The position numbers and the translations under genes are program-made. Of a DNA stretch of 64,000 nt, positions 11,490 through 22,945 are shown piece after piece. Positions within the stretch are counted from its first letter, which is position 1. Every line of letters starts with the position of its first letter. This DNA comes from Anastrepha obliqua (taxonomy: Eukaryota; Arthropoda; Insecta; Diptera; Tephritidae). The DNA lies in contig NC_072894.1 in assembly GCF_027943255.1 (NCBI RefSeq), positions 128,145,601-128,209,600 of the forward strand. Reading direction: 5' to 3'. The notes under the pieces were generated by a model. It worked only from the letters and a program-made list of their open reading frames with translations, was not told where the DNA came from and did not search any database.

Positions 11490-11860
11490 ATATAGGCTCT
11501 TCTAACTCCCAGTTGGAGCATAGGGCGTCGACAACTCCTCTTCCCCATCGAACATGGTTTTGTGCAAGACTCTAAGAATTGTTCCGAGTATTATTCAAAG
11601 ACCTCATTTCCGCCGCCGTTGAACGGCGCAAAGGGGTACATGGTCTGCCTATATTTCGTCCTGTCTGTTGGAAGGAATTCCATCGCAGCGCCTGTTGTGC
11701 GATGTTGTCGTCACTCTTCCTCAAGGTGTGGCCAATCCATTGCTAGTTCTTTCTGCGGATTCCAGTCGCCACATCAGATTGGTTGGTGGATAATATGTCG
11801 CACAATTATCCAAGAAACGCAAGCTTACTTTGCCGCGATTTTCGGCGGAAATGCGAGAAA
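11490..11860 (-). pseudogene. LINE reverse-transcriptase C-terminal relic
   Basis: The minus strand reads DVATGIRRKN, then QWIGHTLRKSDDNIAQQALR (near 11700), GRPCTPLRRS and, at the end, LAQNHVRWGRGVVDALCSNW. WIGH.LRK, RGRP.T.WRR and the final NR.RWR..V block are the standard order at the C-terminus of a widespread insect LINE group. Stops and frameshifts are frequent. It is 5'-truncated, as is usual for LINEs. The clade is not assigned. Confidence 0.8.
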
Positions 11861-12097
11861 TTTATATTTCTGTTGACCGACAAGCGAGGCATCGTACCAT
11901 CCATGATTCACTTTAGATGCAGTAACTTCGCTCACAGCCTATAAAATGTCATGAATTTTTTACTGAGAGATTTTAAAAGTTCTATGCGCCTGCATTATGG
12001 AACCCATTTATTGTTTTCATCCTTTCATTTTTACATGTAAAACGACAGAATCGCATAATATTTTCACTCTAACTAATCCAAAAGCGACGAAAAAAAA

Positions 12098-13213
12098 GAG
12101 GTTGTCTGTAAAGTCGGTTTACTGACGATAGTTTAACGTGACAACGTCATAAGAAAATATTGATGGAATGGTTGCAATTTTCAAAACAAAATTTTAATTT
12201 AATTTGTTTGATAGATATTTTGTATGGATATAGAGACGAAACATTTATCAAATTCATGAAAGATATCTTCAATTTCGATTGTGCATCAGACGTTAATAAG
12301 TCAACAACACTAAGAGGCACCATCATCGATTCGCCTTTTTCAAGATACTTTACACTCCCTTTCCTTTCCTACTTTTTCTATCATCGTCCTATTCTCAACA
12401 GAGAAATGGTTCATTACCATGCACACAGGAAGAAGGCATATGCAAATACAAGTATGTGAATTTATATACCTACATATGCGCATATACATACATATGTATA
12501 CTCACTCAAGTAGGACAGAGCCAGATGTCGAACGTTGCCGAACGCGGGGGCCGATTGTGCTCTTTGTCGTTCGTTCCGCGCTCTCGCTTGCAGTTCAAGC
12601 ACATTAGCTTACATTTGCTTGCGTACGGAATAGATTCGTATATTTGATATGTCCATATGACTTGTATGCATCTTTACATATAGATTTGTTCTTTTTGAAA
12701 ATTGCGCGAAATTGTATATGTATATGCATGTTTATATACATATATTAGTATACAACATATCTTATAAGGTATATGGTAAATATTACTATACATTTTTTCC
12801 TTCATATATAATAAAAAAATTAATAATAATAACATTAAAACAACAGGTATTATTAACAAACTTGGTTTTATTTTAAATTCTTCAAGTAAATCAAATTAAT
12901 AATAATCAATAAGAAGGCATATGCAAATACAAATACGTGAATTTATAATATATATGTACATATGCGCATATACATACATATATACGCTCACTTAAGTAGG
13001 AGAGAGCAAGATGTCGAACGTTGCCGTTCGTTTGCTTTGTTCGTTCCGCGCTTTCGCTTGCAGTTCATTCAAGGTAACGGCAATGAGCAAGGTAACGACA
13101 AATGAGCAAGGTAACGACAAATGAGCAAGGTAACACTAATGAGCAAGGTAACGACACATTGTTTCGTGCGTGCAGCCCACTAAATCGAATTATAAGGCGT
13201 TATCACGTCAAAA
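12098..13213 (+). repeat. composite repeat copy I3 (array replaced by other cargo)
   Basis: It starts with the shared left end (GAGGTTGTCTGTAAAGTCGG) and the TTTAACGTGA motif, and follows the common sequence to GGATATAGAGA at about 12234. Instead of the TAACA array it then holds about 200 bp of unrelated sequence (from CGAAACATTTATC), and the GGCATATGCAAATACAA to GTCGAACGTTGCCG block twice (near 12435-12545 and 12915-13030). It ends with a five-unit GAGCAAGGTAAC minisatellite (13071-13155) and the usual GTGCGTGCAGCC…ACGTTATCACGTCAAAA right end. It shows that the pentanucleotide array is optional. Confidence 0.8.
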
Positions 13214-13529
13214 TAAATTTATTTTGTACAGGGCCTCTCATGCTCGAGTGTTTTTAGCATAGTTTTTGATTTATTTTGACAGAGCTCTTAATTCAATGAC
13301 ATCGCTTTTGGCAGACGTTAAGTATAAAAACAGGGTTTCAAATTCACTCAAAAAAGGGCTTCGATTTCACTCAAAAACTGTATTGAAACAATTAAAATCC
13401 ATCAGGAAACTAGTGGGTGTATGAAAATTACGTTTCGCAAAATTGTAGATGATTAAGTTTGCTGGAATTATCAAACAAGATAAAATTGTAGGAAACAAAG
13501 CTAACATTGCATGCTATATTGCCAAGTTA

Positions 13530-13710
13530 AAAATAAATAAATAATTGGCGCTTACACTTCTGTTAGGTATTTGGCCTGCTCCTATTTGTGGCATGCGTCT
13601 TGATGTTCTTCCACAAATGGGGAGACCTACACTTTTCAACCGTTTCCGAACGGCAAATGGTTTTTTTTGTGAGGAGCTTTTTCGTGGCATTTTCATGCTT
13701 GCGAGACCCT
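13530..13710 (-). mobile_element. SINE fragment (3' body)
   Basis: On the minus strand the body reads CCGTTCGGAAACGG, CATTTGTGGAAGAACATC, AAGACGCATGCCACAAATAG and ends GCGCCAATTATTTATTTATT. It matches the body of the complete tRNA-headed SINE at 43990-44315. The tRNA-like head is missing here. Confidence 0.75.
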
Positions 13711-13730
13711 CGGTTAATATCATTGGCCAT

Positions 13731-14876
13731 TCATAAATTGTAAGCCTTTCCCTTCATGTTTCAATAAAAACGTAATGAATTTATTTATACATTTAAAATA
13801 TGTTCACAATTTTAATTCAAGAAATTCAAAAAAGAGGCTCGAACCAGAAAGACCCTGCACAAACACCAAAACGATGAGATTGAAAAATGAAAGGCGACCT
13901 AAGTGAATACACAACAACCATACGTACCCGCATATAGCCAAGCACATGAGTACGCACAAGTGCAAATAGACCGTTATCAAATTGACATTAATGAAGATAC
14001 TTATTTATGCGTGCAATCTGTTATTACGTAACGACGAGCGCGGGTTTAAAACATCTCAGCGAACCAAGAGCACAGGTGATGTCATCGAAAGGAAACACGA
14101 GTGGCATACTGAACGTGCTGCAGCATGCGTGAATTTTGTTAACACCTTTAATCCATATGGCAGAATGTACGAATATGTCCAATGCATGACACAGCTCGCG
14201 GCGCACAAATGTAGGCTTTGCGCCATCCAGCAAAGGTGTAATGAAACAAATTAACATCACTTGCAAGGTTGAAAGACTGACAGCTTTAACAAAGTGAGCT
14301 GTTGAGGGTAAAAAATGGCAGCGACACTAAAGGAAAACATTGGAAAGGGGGATTTGTATAAAGAAATGTTAAATGAAAAATGAAGCGTACATAATACCGA
14401 ATACGAAAAGCATGCGAATATACAAAATCCCTTTGTAGAGATTTCAACAGCCTTTCTAAATAAACAGCCTTTCTAAATAAATAAAAAAATTGCGATCATC
14501 TATGCAATAAAGCGATTATTCAGATCTTTTCACACATTTTTCTAAGCACACAAATCCAACACTATTCGATAGTAACACATGCAACCCCAAATAAAAAAAT
14601 CATTGAATAAAAGGTGAGTTTATCCATACAGAAGTTTAAAAATAACTGTGGGCTTGGCATATTTCTAAAGAAAATGGATACACGTAAGCTATACGTGCGT
14701 AAGCTTCCTACAAATATGTGCACACATACATACATATATATCTGCATATGTGCATAGATAGAATGCCCACAAATATTTGCTCCAATAGGGACTTAACAAT
14801 TTTATATTTAAATTTTTTATGGAAAATCGGGCTCAAGGTTTACAATTTTATCATTTTTATCAACGTTTGAAAATTA

Positions 14877-14880
<4 letters not shown>
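13731..14880. other. no recognised feature
   Basis: Short AT-rich frames only (for example 13982-14254), with no family signature, no terminal repeats and no arrays. Confidence 0.4.
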
Positions 14881-14881
<1 letters not shown>

Positions 14882-14907
<26 letters not shown>

Positions 14908-15450
14908 ATTGAAACGTTATAAAATTTGTAGACATTTCATGGTATTACGCCTAGCATAAGCTAACAAGTAATATTATTCTATCCTTAACATTGAAGAAAA
15001 TTATTACTAATCACTACTGAAATTATACGGTGGTGGACCCAACTTTCAGCAGTAATGGCCGCCACACCAGCCTTTCTGAGTTCAAAAGCCACCATATCAG
15101 TCGATTGCGTAAAGACCCTTATCCTGCGTAAAGATTCTGAAGAAACGAAACATTCCGCTTGTGATCTGCTAAAGTTGTGTTATGCCCCTATTGGAAACCC
15201 CTATAAATGGTGTTAACATCACTTGATATAGCAGCTTTAGCACGCTGGCATGCATTAAAAATTCTTCAGCTTTCGAAGTGTGAAAGTGCTTAAGCCAGGC
15301 AGTGCAAATCATGCGAAAGTTGAGGTAAATACTTTCTAAGGGCAGCAAATCACCGTGGCAGGTCTTGACTTTTTCTTTATGTGTGTTTTTTGTTGATGCT
15401 TTTAATGTTTTTCAACATATTTATTACTTATTATTTGCTATTTTAATAAA
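14882..15450 (-). other. possible poly(A)-tailed retroelement 3' end
   Basis: A run of about 27 T at 14882-14908 would be a poly(A) tail on the minus strand. The roughly 500 bp to its right are less AT-rich than their surroundings and show no readable protein. A truncated retroelement 3' end or processed transcript is possible, but I see no coding match and no clear target duplication. Confidence 0.3.
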
Positions 15451-15732
15451 GATTTTTGTTAAGTTTTTCTTGGTTTTAAATTGCTGCAAAGTTTTGACAA
15501 ACTGTTCAGTCAATATAGCCGAAATATCAACCTGTACATAAATGCCAGAATTTATAGAAAAAAAAAAGAGGTTGTCTGCAAAGTCGGTTTACTGACGATA
15601 GTTTAACGTGATAACGTCATAAGAAAATACTGATTGAATGGTTGCATTTTTCAAAAGAAAATTTTAATTTTATTTGTTTGATACATATTTTGTATGGATA
15701 TAGAGAATGAGTTAACATTAACATAACATATA

Positions 15733-16155
15733 CTTTAACATAACATAACATAACATAACATAACACAACATAACATAACATAACATAACATGACATAACA
15801 CAACACAACACAACACAACACAACACAACACAACATAACATAACATAACATAACATAACATAACATAACATAACATAACATAACATAATATAACATAACA
15901 TAACATAACATAACATAACATAACATAACATAACATAACATAACATAACATAACATAACATAACATAACATAACATAACATAACATAACATAACATAACA
16001 TAACATAACATAACATAACATAACATAACATAACATAACATAACATAACATAACATAACATAACATAACATAACATAACATAACATAACATAACATAACA
16101 TAACATAACATAACATAACAGAACATAACATAACATAACATAACATAACATAACA
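15733..16155 (+). repeat. (TAACA)n pentanucleotide array with a CAACA patch
   Basis: About 84 units. A patch at roughly 15800-15834 is homogenised for the variant CAACA. The rest is almost pure TAACA with single changes (AATATAACA near 15888, AGAACA near 16119). MLCYV reading frames on the minus strand are by-products. Confidence 0.96.
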
Positions 16156-17780
16156 AATTACCCCGTATTAAAGCACTTATCAACAGCTTTCATTTGATAC
16201 CCATATTGTACATACACAACCAAAGGTTACCCGGGTCCACGTTTTGACCTATATCTCGAGACCCCAGTCACGGAGCAGATAGAAATAGTCTGAACTAAAG
16301 CATTCACCAACAGCTTCCATTTGATACCCATATTGTACATACACATCCGAAGGTTACCCGGGTCAACGTTTTGACCTATATCTCGAGACCCTATCTACCA
16401 ATAGGTATTCAAACTATACGGAAATCATCTTCAATACCTACTTAACAATGTGTGTAAGTTTGGTTTAATTCGGTTCAAAGACACGGCGGGTCCACGTTTT
16501 GGCATATATTTCGAGACCCTAGTCATCAATAGGTATGAAAATTACCCCGTATTAAAACACTTATCAACAGCTTTCATTTGATATCCATATTGTACAAACA
16601 CATTCTAGGGTCCACGTTTTGGTCTCTATCTCGAGACCCTAGTCACGGAACGGATAGAAATACTCTGAACTAAAGCTTTCACCAACAGCTTCCATTTGAT
16701 ACCCATATTGTACATACACATCCGAAGGTTACCCGGGTCCACGTTTTGACCTATATCTCGAGACCATATCTACCAATATGTACCCAAACAATACGGAAAT
16801 CATCTTCAATACCTACTTAACAATGTGTGTAAGTTTGGTTTAATTCGGTGCAAAGACACGGCGGGTCCACGTTTTGGCATATATTTCCAGACCCTAGTCA
16901 TCAATAGGTATGAAAATTACCCCGTATTAAAGCACTTATCAACAGCTTTCATTTGATACCCATATTGTACATACACATCCGAAGGTTACCCGGGTCAACG
17001 TTTTGACCTATATCTCGAGACCCCAGTCACGGAGCAGATAGAAATAGTCTGAACTAAAGCATTCACCAACAGCTTCCATTTGATACCCATATTGTACATA
17101 CACATCCGAAGGTTACCCGGGTCAACGTTTTGACCTATATCTCGAGACCCTATCTACCAATAGGTATTCAAACTATACGGAAATCATCTTCAATACCTCC
17201 TTAACAATGTGTGTAAGTTTGGTTTAATTCGGTGCAAAGACACGGCGGGTCCACGTTTTGGCATATATTTCCAGACCCTAGTCATCAATAGGTAAGAAAA
17301 TTACCCCCTATTAAAGCACTTATCAACAGCTTTCATTTGATATCCATATTGTACAAACACATTCTAGGGTCCACGTTTTGGTCTCTATCTCGAGACCCTA
17401 GTCACGGAGCGGATGGAAATACTCTGAACTAAAGCATTCACCAACAGCTTCCATTTGATACCCATATTGTACATACACATCCGAAGGTTACCCGGGTCAA
17501 CGTTTTGACCTATATCTCGAGACCCTATCTACCAATAGGTATTCAAACTATACGGAAATCATCTTCAATACCTACTTAACAATGTGTGTAAGTTTGGTTT
17601 AATTCGGTGCAAAGACACGGCGGGTCCACGTTTTGGCATATATTTCCAGACCCTAGTCATCAATAGGTATGAAAATTACCCCGTATTAAAGCACTTATCA
17701 ACAGCTTTCATTTGATACCCATATTGTACATACACATCCGAAGGTTACCCGGGTCCACGTTTTGACCTATATCTCGAGCC
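16156..17780 (+). repeat. dimeric satellite, about 759-bp higher-order unit
   Basis: The marker AAATTACCCC recurs at about 16155, 16539, 16914, 17297 and 17673, giving alternating steps of about 384 and 375 bp. Type A units read TACACATCCGAAGGTTACCC after the marker region. Type B units read CAAACACATTCTAGGGTCC at the same place. The order is A-B-A-B-A (last unit partial), so the true period is about 759 bp. Each monomer holds three related blocks of about 125 bp that share CACGTTTTG and TCGAGACCC. Confidence 0.9.
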
Positions 17781-17928
17781 CTATTTCCAAAATAAAATAT
17801 AATCCATGTTACTCGTGATGTAGCTTTCGAATGGTGAAAGAATTTTTAAAATCGGTCCAGTAGTTTTTGAGCCTATTCATTACAACCAAACAAACAAAGT
17901 TTTCCTCTTTATAATATTAGTATAGATA
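17781..17928 (+). repeat. RTE-like LINE 3' tail
   Basis: After the last satellite unit the sequence reads AAAATCGGTCCAGTAGTTTT and ends CCTCTTTATAATATTAGTAT then AGAT. This arrangement is typical of 3' ends of RTE-type LINEs and derived repeats in insects (from knowledge; not searched). The satellite may be an amplified 3' UTR of such an element. Confidence 0.5.
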
Positions 17929-18143
17929 TGGTAAATATTACCATACATTTTTTCCTTCAGATATAATAAAAAAATAATAATAATAACATTAAAACAACAG
18001 GTATTATTAACAAACTTGGTTTTATTTTAAATTCTTCAAGTGAATCAAATTAATAATAATCAATAAGAAGGCATATGCAAATACAAATACGTGAATTTAT
18101 ATATGTACATTTGCGCATATACATACATACATATATACGCTCA

Positions 18144-18478
18144 CGTAACTACATATGAGCAAGGTAACTACATATGAGCAAGGTAACTACATATAAGCAA
18201 GGTAACTACATATGAGCAAGGTAACACTAATATGAGCAAGGTAACTACATATGAGCAAGGTAACTACATATGAGCAAGGTAACTACATATGAGCAAGGTA
18301 ACTACATATGAGCAAGGTAACTACATATGAGCAAGGTAACTACATATGAGCAAGGTAACACTAATATGAGCAAGGTAACTACATATGAGCAAGGTAACTA
18401 CATATGAACAGTAATGAGCAAGGTAACACTAATATGAGCAAGGTAACTACATATGAACAGTAATGAGCAAGGTAACGA
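18144..18478 (+). repeat. 19-bp minisatellite GTAACTACATATGAGCAAG
   Basis: About 17 units, mostly identical, with interspersed GTAACACTAATATGAGCAAG variants and two shortened units containing GAACAGTAATGAGC near 18405-18470. It is an expanded derivative of the GAGCAAGGTAAC motif found in the other composite copies. Confidence 0.93.
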
Positions 18479-18537
18479 CACATTTTTTCGTGCGTGCAGC
18501 CTGTTAAATCGAATTATAAGACGTTATCACGTCAAAA

Positions 18538-19040
18538 GATATATTTAAAACCACTGAGACTCCTTACACCACCAAGCATGCAAATGAACTGAAATTAGTC
18601 CAAAGCCGCGTACAAGAAACACTCTTAAAATCACTCATTCCTCTTACTTACATTGGGACTATTTTTTTTTAAGCAACGGCGTTAAGGTTTCTATATTCTA
18701 TGTAGAGAGTGGTTTTAAGGTGAAAGGTATATAGGGCAAAGGCCATGTGCCCTCTTGCGATTAAAGAGATCTTCAGTAAGCATTTTTACTGAGGCAATCA
18801 TTACGGATGTTTACATCACGCGGATGTTTGTGTTTAATTCGGAATAGTGGGAAACCGCGGATTTCGGTAGAGGTAAAATGTTTTGTGATTAGGATCCTGG
18901 CGAGCAGAAATGGCGCGCGAAATTTATATTTAAATATAGGGCAGAGCCAGAATGGTTCAAACGCTTAGGATGGAAATCTGGCAACGGCCTCTTCGATGAG
19001 CAAAAATTACGCTCTACAAATCTCTAGTCTAGGCTTGTTT
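18538..19040. other. no recognised feature
   Basis: Nothing recognised between the composite repeat and the old mariner relic. Confidence 0.4.
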
Positions 19041-19824
19041 CTTTATATGAACGAATTTAAATTAATGGCTGTTCAATCAGTTATACGGTTCGGTAAAAAA
19101 ATACAATTGTATGGTTTGAAACACACTTTATTATTCACTATAGTCTCCCTGAACATCAACACTGATTTCAACGAGATTCCAATTTATGAATACGATGAAT
19201 GCTCCAACAATTCGAGCTTTAATGGATTTTAGCCATTGTAAAAATGCTCTTGTGACACGGTGCATTGTCCTGATGAAAAATAGTTTTTCTTTCGCAAACT
19301 GGAAATTTTTCACGAATTTTCTTCATTCAGCTTTAGCCTCTTGTTTTGCTTTAGGGTCATAGCGATAGACCCAAGTCTCATCCATTGTGATAAATCGACG
19401 CACAAATCCATTTTATCCTTTTGAAAACACTCTAAGTGTTGCTGGGAGAGTCACATTCGAATGCGTTTTTGTTCTATTGTTAGTGAATGCAGCTTCCATT
19501 GTGTACACAGCTTTCGGAAATGCAGTACTTCAGTCAAATTATTGTCTACACTACCCAATGAGATGCCTAGGGCTTCTATTAAATCTCTTTCAGTCACTCG
19601 ACGATTTTCCTATACGATATCCTGTATATTTCCTACGCAATATGTTTTGCTGTTGCACGTCCACGACTATTCACGTGCCTTTAATGACCTCGTTTAAATT
19701 CAGTAACCCATTTATCTGCTGTACTAATTGATGACGAAACGTCTTCATACACTTTCAACATTCGTTCATAAATTTCCCTGGCTTTTAAACCTTCCAAAAA
19801 TAAAAATTCAATCACCGCACTATA

Positions 19825-21090
19825 CGAGGGGTGCCTTTTATATGACGGGATTAGAGAACAAAAACAAATTTTAATCATCGAAAATCACTTTATTGTTTTT
19901 CAAAATATTCTCCATGAAGATCTATACACTTTTGCATGCGTTTGAACCAATTGTCGAAGCACTTTTGCCACTCTGAATGAGGTACCTCCAAAACATGCAT
20001 TCTGAATGCCGCAACCGCTTCTTCAGGTGTCGAAAAACGTTGACCTCTCAGTTTGTTTTTTACGTACGGGAATAAAAAGAAGTCATTCGGTGCCAAGTCA
20101 GGACTATACGGCGGATGACCCATTAGTTCGATGTTTTGGGTGCTCAAAAATGCAGTTGTTTGAGTCGATGTGTGAGAGCTCGCATTGTCCTGGTGAAGAG
20201 GGATCCGTCTTTGGCGATTGGTTTTCCTAACTTCTTGGAAGACAACTGGCAAACAAATGGTTGTGTACCACTCAGAATTTACTGTTCTTCGTTGTTCTAG
20301 TGGTACGGTTTTTCCGAAAAAACAGGCGAGCATTTGCTTGGAAGTGCTTCGTGCGCGAACAACTTTTGTTCGATTTGGCTCATCTTGAAACACCCATACA
20401 GTCGACTGCTGTTTACTTTCGGGCTCATACACGTAAATCCATGATTCATCACCTGTCACGATGTCATAGACGTGTTTCGAAGGCCCGCGATCGTATTTTT
20501 TGAGCATTTCCTTCGACCAATCGATACGAGCCTTTTTTTGAGCGATTGACAAATTGTGTGGGATCCAACGCGAACAAATTTTTTTGACAGTCAAATGTTT
20601 ATGCAATATTGAATGTATGCTGGTCCAACTAATGCCTAAGATTGTCTCAATCTCATGATAGGTCACATGACGATCTTGCAATATCAGTTCGCCCACAGCA
20701 TCAATGGTTTTCGGAACAACAACTGATTTTGGACGACCTTCACGAAATTCGTCTTGGAGTGAACTACGACCACTATTGAATTCACCATACCATCGATAAA
20801 CACTGGTCCTTGATGGAGCTTCATCGCCAAAAAATGAATTAAGTTCATCCATGCAATGTTGCTAAGTTAATCCACGTCGAAAATTGTAAAAAATAATGTT
20901 CACGATTTAATTCCATTTTTGGACCGAGATGAATCTTTTAAGTTACTGTAAACAACACAAACAGCGCTGGTATTTCGAAACGTTCTGAGTACGTAAAAGC
21001 CAAAAAATGTCAAACTTTGCGATACAGCTGTCAGTTGTCAGATAGCAACACCAGGGTTGCCAAATCCCGACATATAAAAGGCACCCCTCG
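19825..21090 (-). mobile_element. mariner element, D,D34D type, copy M2
   Basis: A 1.27-kb element with inverted ends CGAGGGGTGCCTTTTATATG and perfect TA duplications at 19823-19824 and 21091-21092. It has the same family and orientation as M1 and lacks the 15-bp GHVAT segment, as does M3. It is inserted inside the older mariner relic, so it is the younger of the two. Confidence 0.96.
19890..20916 (-). pseudogene. broken mariner transposase of M2
   Basis: The ATG lies at 20914-20916 (MELNREH). An 11-bp deletion right after this shifts the frame, and a CAG-to-TAG change follows at TQQHC. From the internal Met at 20852 the frame is open for 320 codons: MDELNSFFGDEAPSRTS, VTGDESWIYVYEPE (first Asp), HQDNASSHTSTQ (second), PYSPDLAPNDFFLF (third, 34 residues on), and the family C-terminus DLHGEYFEKQ. 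Only the N-terminal 25 or so residues are lost, so the catalytic core is complete in sequence. The DNA-binding N-terminus is damaged, and activity is unlikely. Confidence 0.93.
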
Positions 21091-21760
21091 TACTTGAGCT
21101 TTTCCATTGTAGAAAATACTGTGCCTCGTCGATACTAAATGGCTTGTAAATAAAGAATGAATTGGCATATTGAAATGAATCTTCACATACCTTTATACGA
21201 AGAGTGTACCAACATAACAAAAAAAATTTAGGGTAGTAGCAACAATGGAACGACCAAGTGTAGAAAGATCTGCTTGGATTTAATACGACAGAGGCAACAA
21301 CCGACACTTTGACAAATGGTTTGATGTAAAATACGAAAAAAAATATGCCGAGAGAGAAAGCATTTTTTTGCATATGTTTTTAATTGAAGCCTCACGTCCT
21401 GCGTCATGTAACCTACTAGCCCCCAGTATAATCTTAAAATATCACTAACCAAACAGTTATTATTACGGACATTCTCTTCTTCGACACTTTACTCGATAAG
21501 TGTAAACTGGGACCGCACAGACCCTTTCTATCTACTAGACACTAATTGCCTAGCCTATATTACTTATGAGCAGAGCTGTTAAGTATTTTGAGCACAAGTA
21601 TTTTAAATGATTTTTTTTAGTATTTAATATTTGAATGGCTATTTAATTTTTAAATTATTTTGATATTTAAATACATTTATAGTTATTTTTATACAATATA
21701 TTGTACATAAGAGCTGTTTACGATCTAGGAAGTTTTGAATATTATTAGTAATGTTCTAAC

Positions 21761-22937
21761 CAGTGTTGCCAATTTAGCGACTTTGTCGCTAGAATTGACG
21801 ACTTTTGCTTGAGTCTTGGCGATAAAAAAAAGTTTTGACGACAAAAATGATTTAGCAACTTATCTGGCGACTTTTGGAGAGCAAATCAAAACAGTTTTAG
21901 GCAATAGATACTTTTCTGTCAACTTGATTACCCGTGAATGCCCTTTACCTTTCAATCCGTCGCCATTTTTTTTAAATGAAAATTTTCGAAATACCGTACG
22001 TACAACGATAACTACATTTATACAAATTAACAAGAAATTTCAATTTTTAAATCCAGATGATCCGTTTTTGAGTAATCGATGCGACCATGGAGGAGGAAAT
22101 GCTCCACGAGATTGCTGATAACTTTTTTTATAAATAAATATTTTTCCATAAAATTTTGGATGACAGTCTTTAATGGACACTTGCTAAAATAAAAAAAATC
22201 CGATGCACAAATTCCTTAATTTTCCCCAAAAAAAAATTTCTTATTTCTTTGGCTGTCACAGTGGTGTCCCCCTTAAAGCGTAGCTTTTTTATGCCACTTT
22301 TTCTTTACTACCCTTAAATATATTTTATAAATCCAGCCGAAAGCCTCCGATGCTAGCGCTGCACTACTTTTAGTTTGTATAATAATTTTATTGTTATGTA
22401 AACCTTTATAAAATAAAATAAAAATAAAATTTTATAAATCTATTTCAAGACTTTAATTAATAATAATATAGTAAATTGTTGCATGATTTGCCTGATTTTA
22501 TTATAAAAGCGTAATAGTTAATATTATTAATTTTATAAATTTTCAAATTTCCATTTGAATCCAGTACTGGATCAACTTCGTAAATAACTTTTTCAACATT
22601 TCTTGAATCACTCACGCTTTCCAATGATATTTTAAAGACACAAATGTTTTTCAGACACAAATTAACAAAGCGTTAAAAAATTTAGTAGATTTATCGAATC
22701 ATAATAAAAAAAACAGTATTTCAGGAGATTGAAACTAACTTCCGTTGATCTCAAATTTCAGTAGAGTTGGTATTACTGGTTTAATTATTATTCATCTAAA
22801 AATTTTAAGTCCGCAGCTGCCCTCCTGTGCACCTCTCAGAATGAAATTTATGATCCGCCCCTGATGGAGTTAGCGACTTTCTAGCGACTTTTGATATTGG
22901 CCCTAGCGACTCAGATTTATTGGCGTTGGCAACACTG
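21761..22937. mobile_element. hAT-like non-autonomous element
   Basis: Inverted ends CAGTGTTGCCAA (left) and TTGGCAACACTG (right) are flanked by an 8-bp direct repeat, GTTCTAAC before and GTTCTAAA after (7 of 8 identical). CAGTG ends with 8-bp duplications are typical of hAT elements. The subterminal motif AGCGACTTT recurs near both ends. The only frame of note (21816-22118, 100 codons) matches no transposase that I recognise, so the element is probably non-autonomous. It is AT-rich inside. Confidence 0.8.
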
Positions 22938-22945
22938 GTTCTAAA

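Larger units (their letters stand above)
15568..18537 (+). repeat. composite repeat copy I4 (largest; three kinds of tandem array)
   Basis: It starts with the shared left end (GAGGTTGTCTGCAAAGTCGG) and TTTAACGTGATAACGTCAT, then the TAACA array (15733-16155), a 1.6-kb satellite (16156-17780), a LINE-like tail (17781-17928), the common AT-rich spacer (ACATTAAAACAACAGG near 17987), the GGCATATGCAAATACAA block, an expanded 19-bp minisatellite (18144-18478), and the right end GTGCGTGCAGCC…ACGTTATCACGTCAAAA. Compared with I2, the satellite and LINE tail replace the first right-hand module. There are no genes. Confidence 0.82.
19131..21107 (-). mobile_element. old mariner relic interrupted by mariner M2
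   Basis: Minus-strand relic of a second mariner family, split by the element at 19825-21090. The start codon and MEKLK lie at 21093-21107. The protein resumes across the insertion as SAVIEFLFLEGLKAREIYER, then DKWVTEFKRG. Farther on come FITMDETWVYRYDPKAKQE (near 19340-19400), HQDNAPCHKSIFTMAKIH (near 19230-19285) and the tail VQGDYSE with stop at 19131. Stops and frameshifts are common. Two internal deletions remove the part between the first and second catalytic Asp and the part with the third. The sequence before the ATG (TGTTATGTTGGTACACTC) resembles that in the deleted element at 23913-24440. Outer ends were not found. Confidence 0.85.

Noticed and set aside
12160..12459. A 99-codon frame in composite copy I3 as a gene
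   Set aside because: It begins in the shared repeat sequence and runs through cargo without any recognisable domain.
18144..18478. Regularly spaced repeats resembling a CRISPR array
   Set aside because: Units are directly tandem without unique spacers, the DNA is clearly from an insect, and the motif is part of a dispersed repeat.
22261..22280. A fourth TTAA element end (CCCCCTTAA near 22268)
   Set aside because: No inverted partner was found, and it lies inside the hAT-like element.
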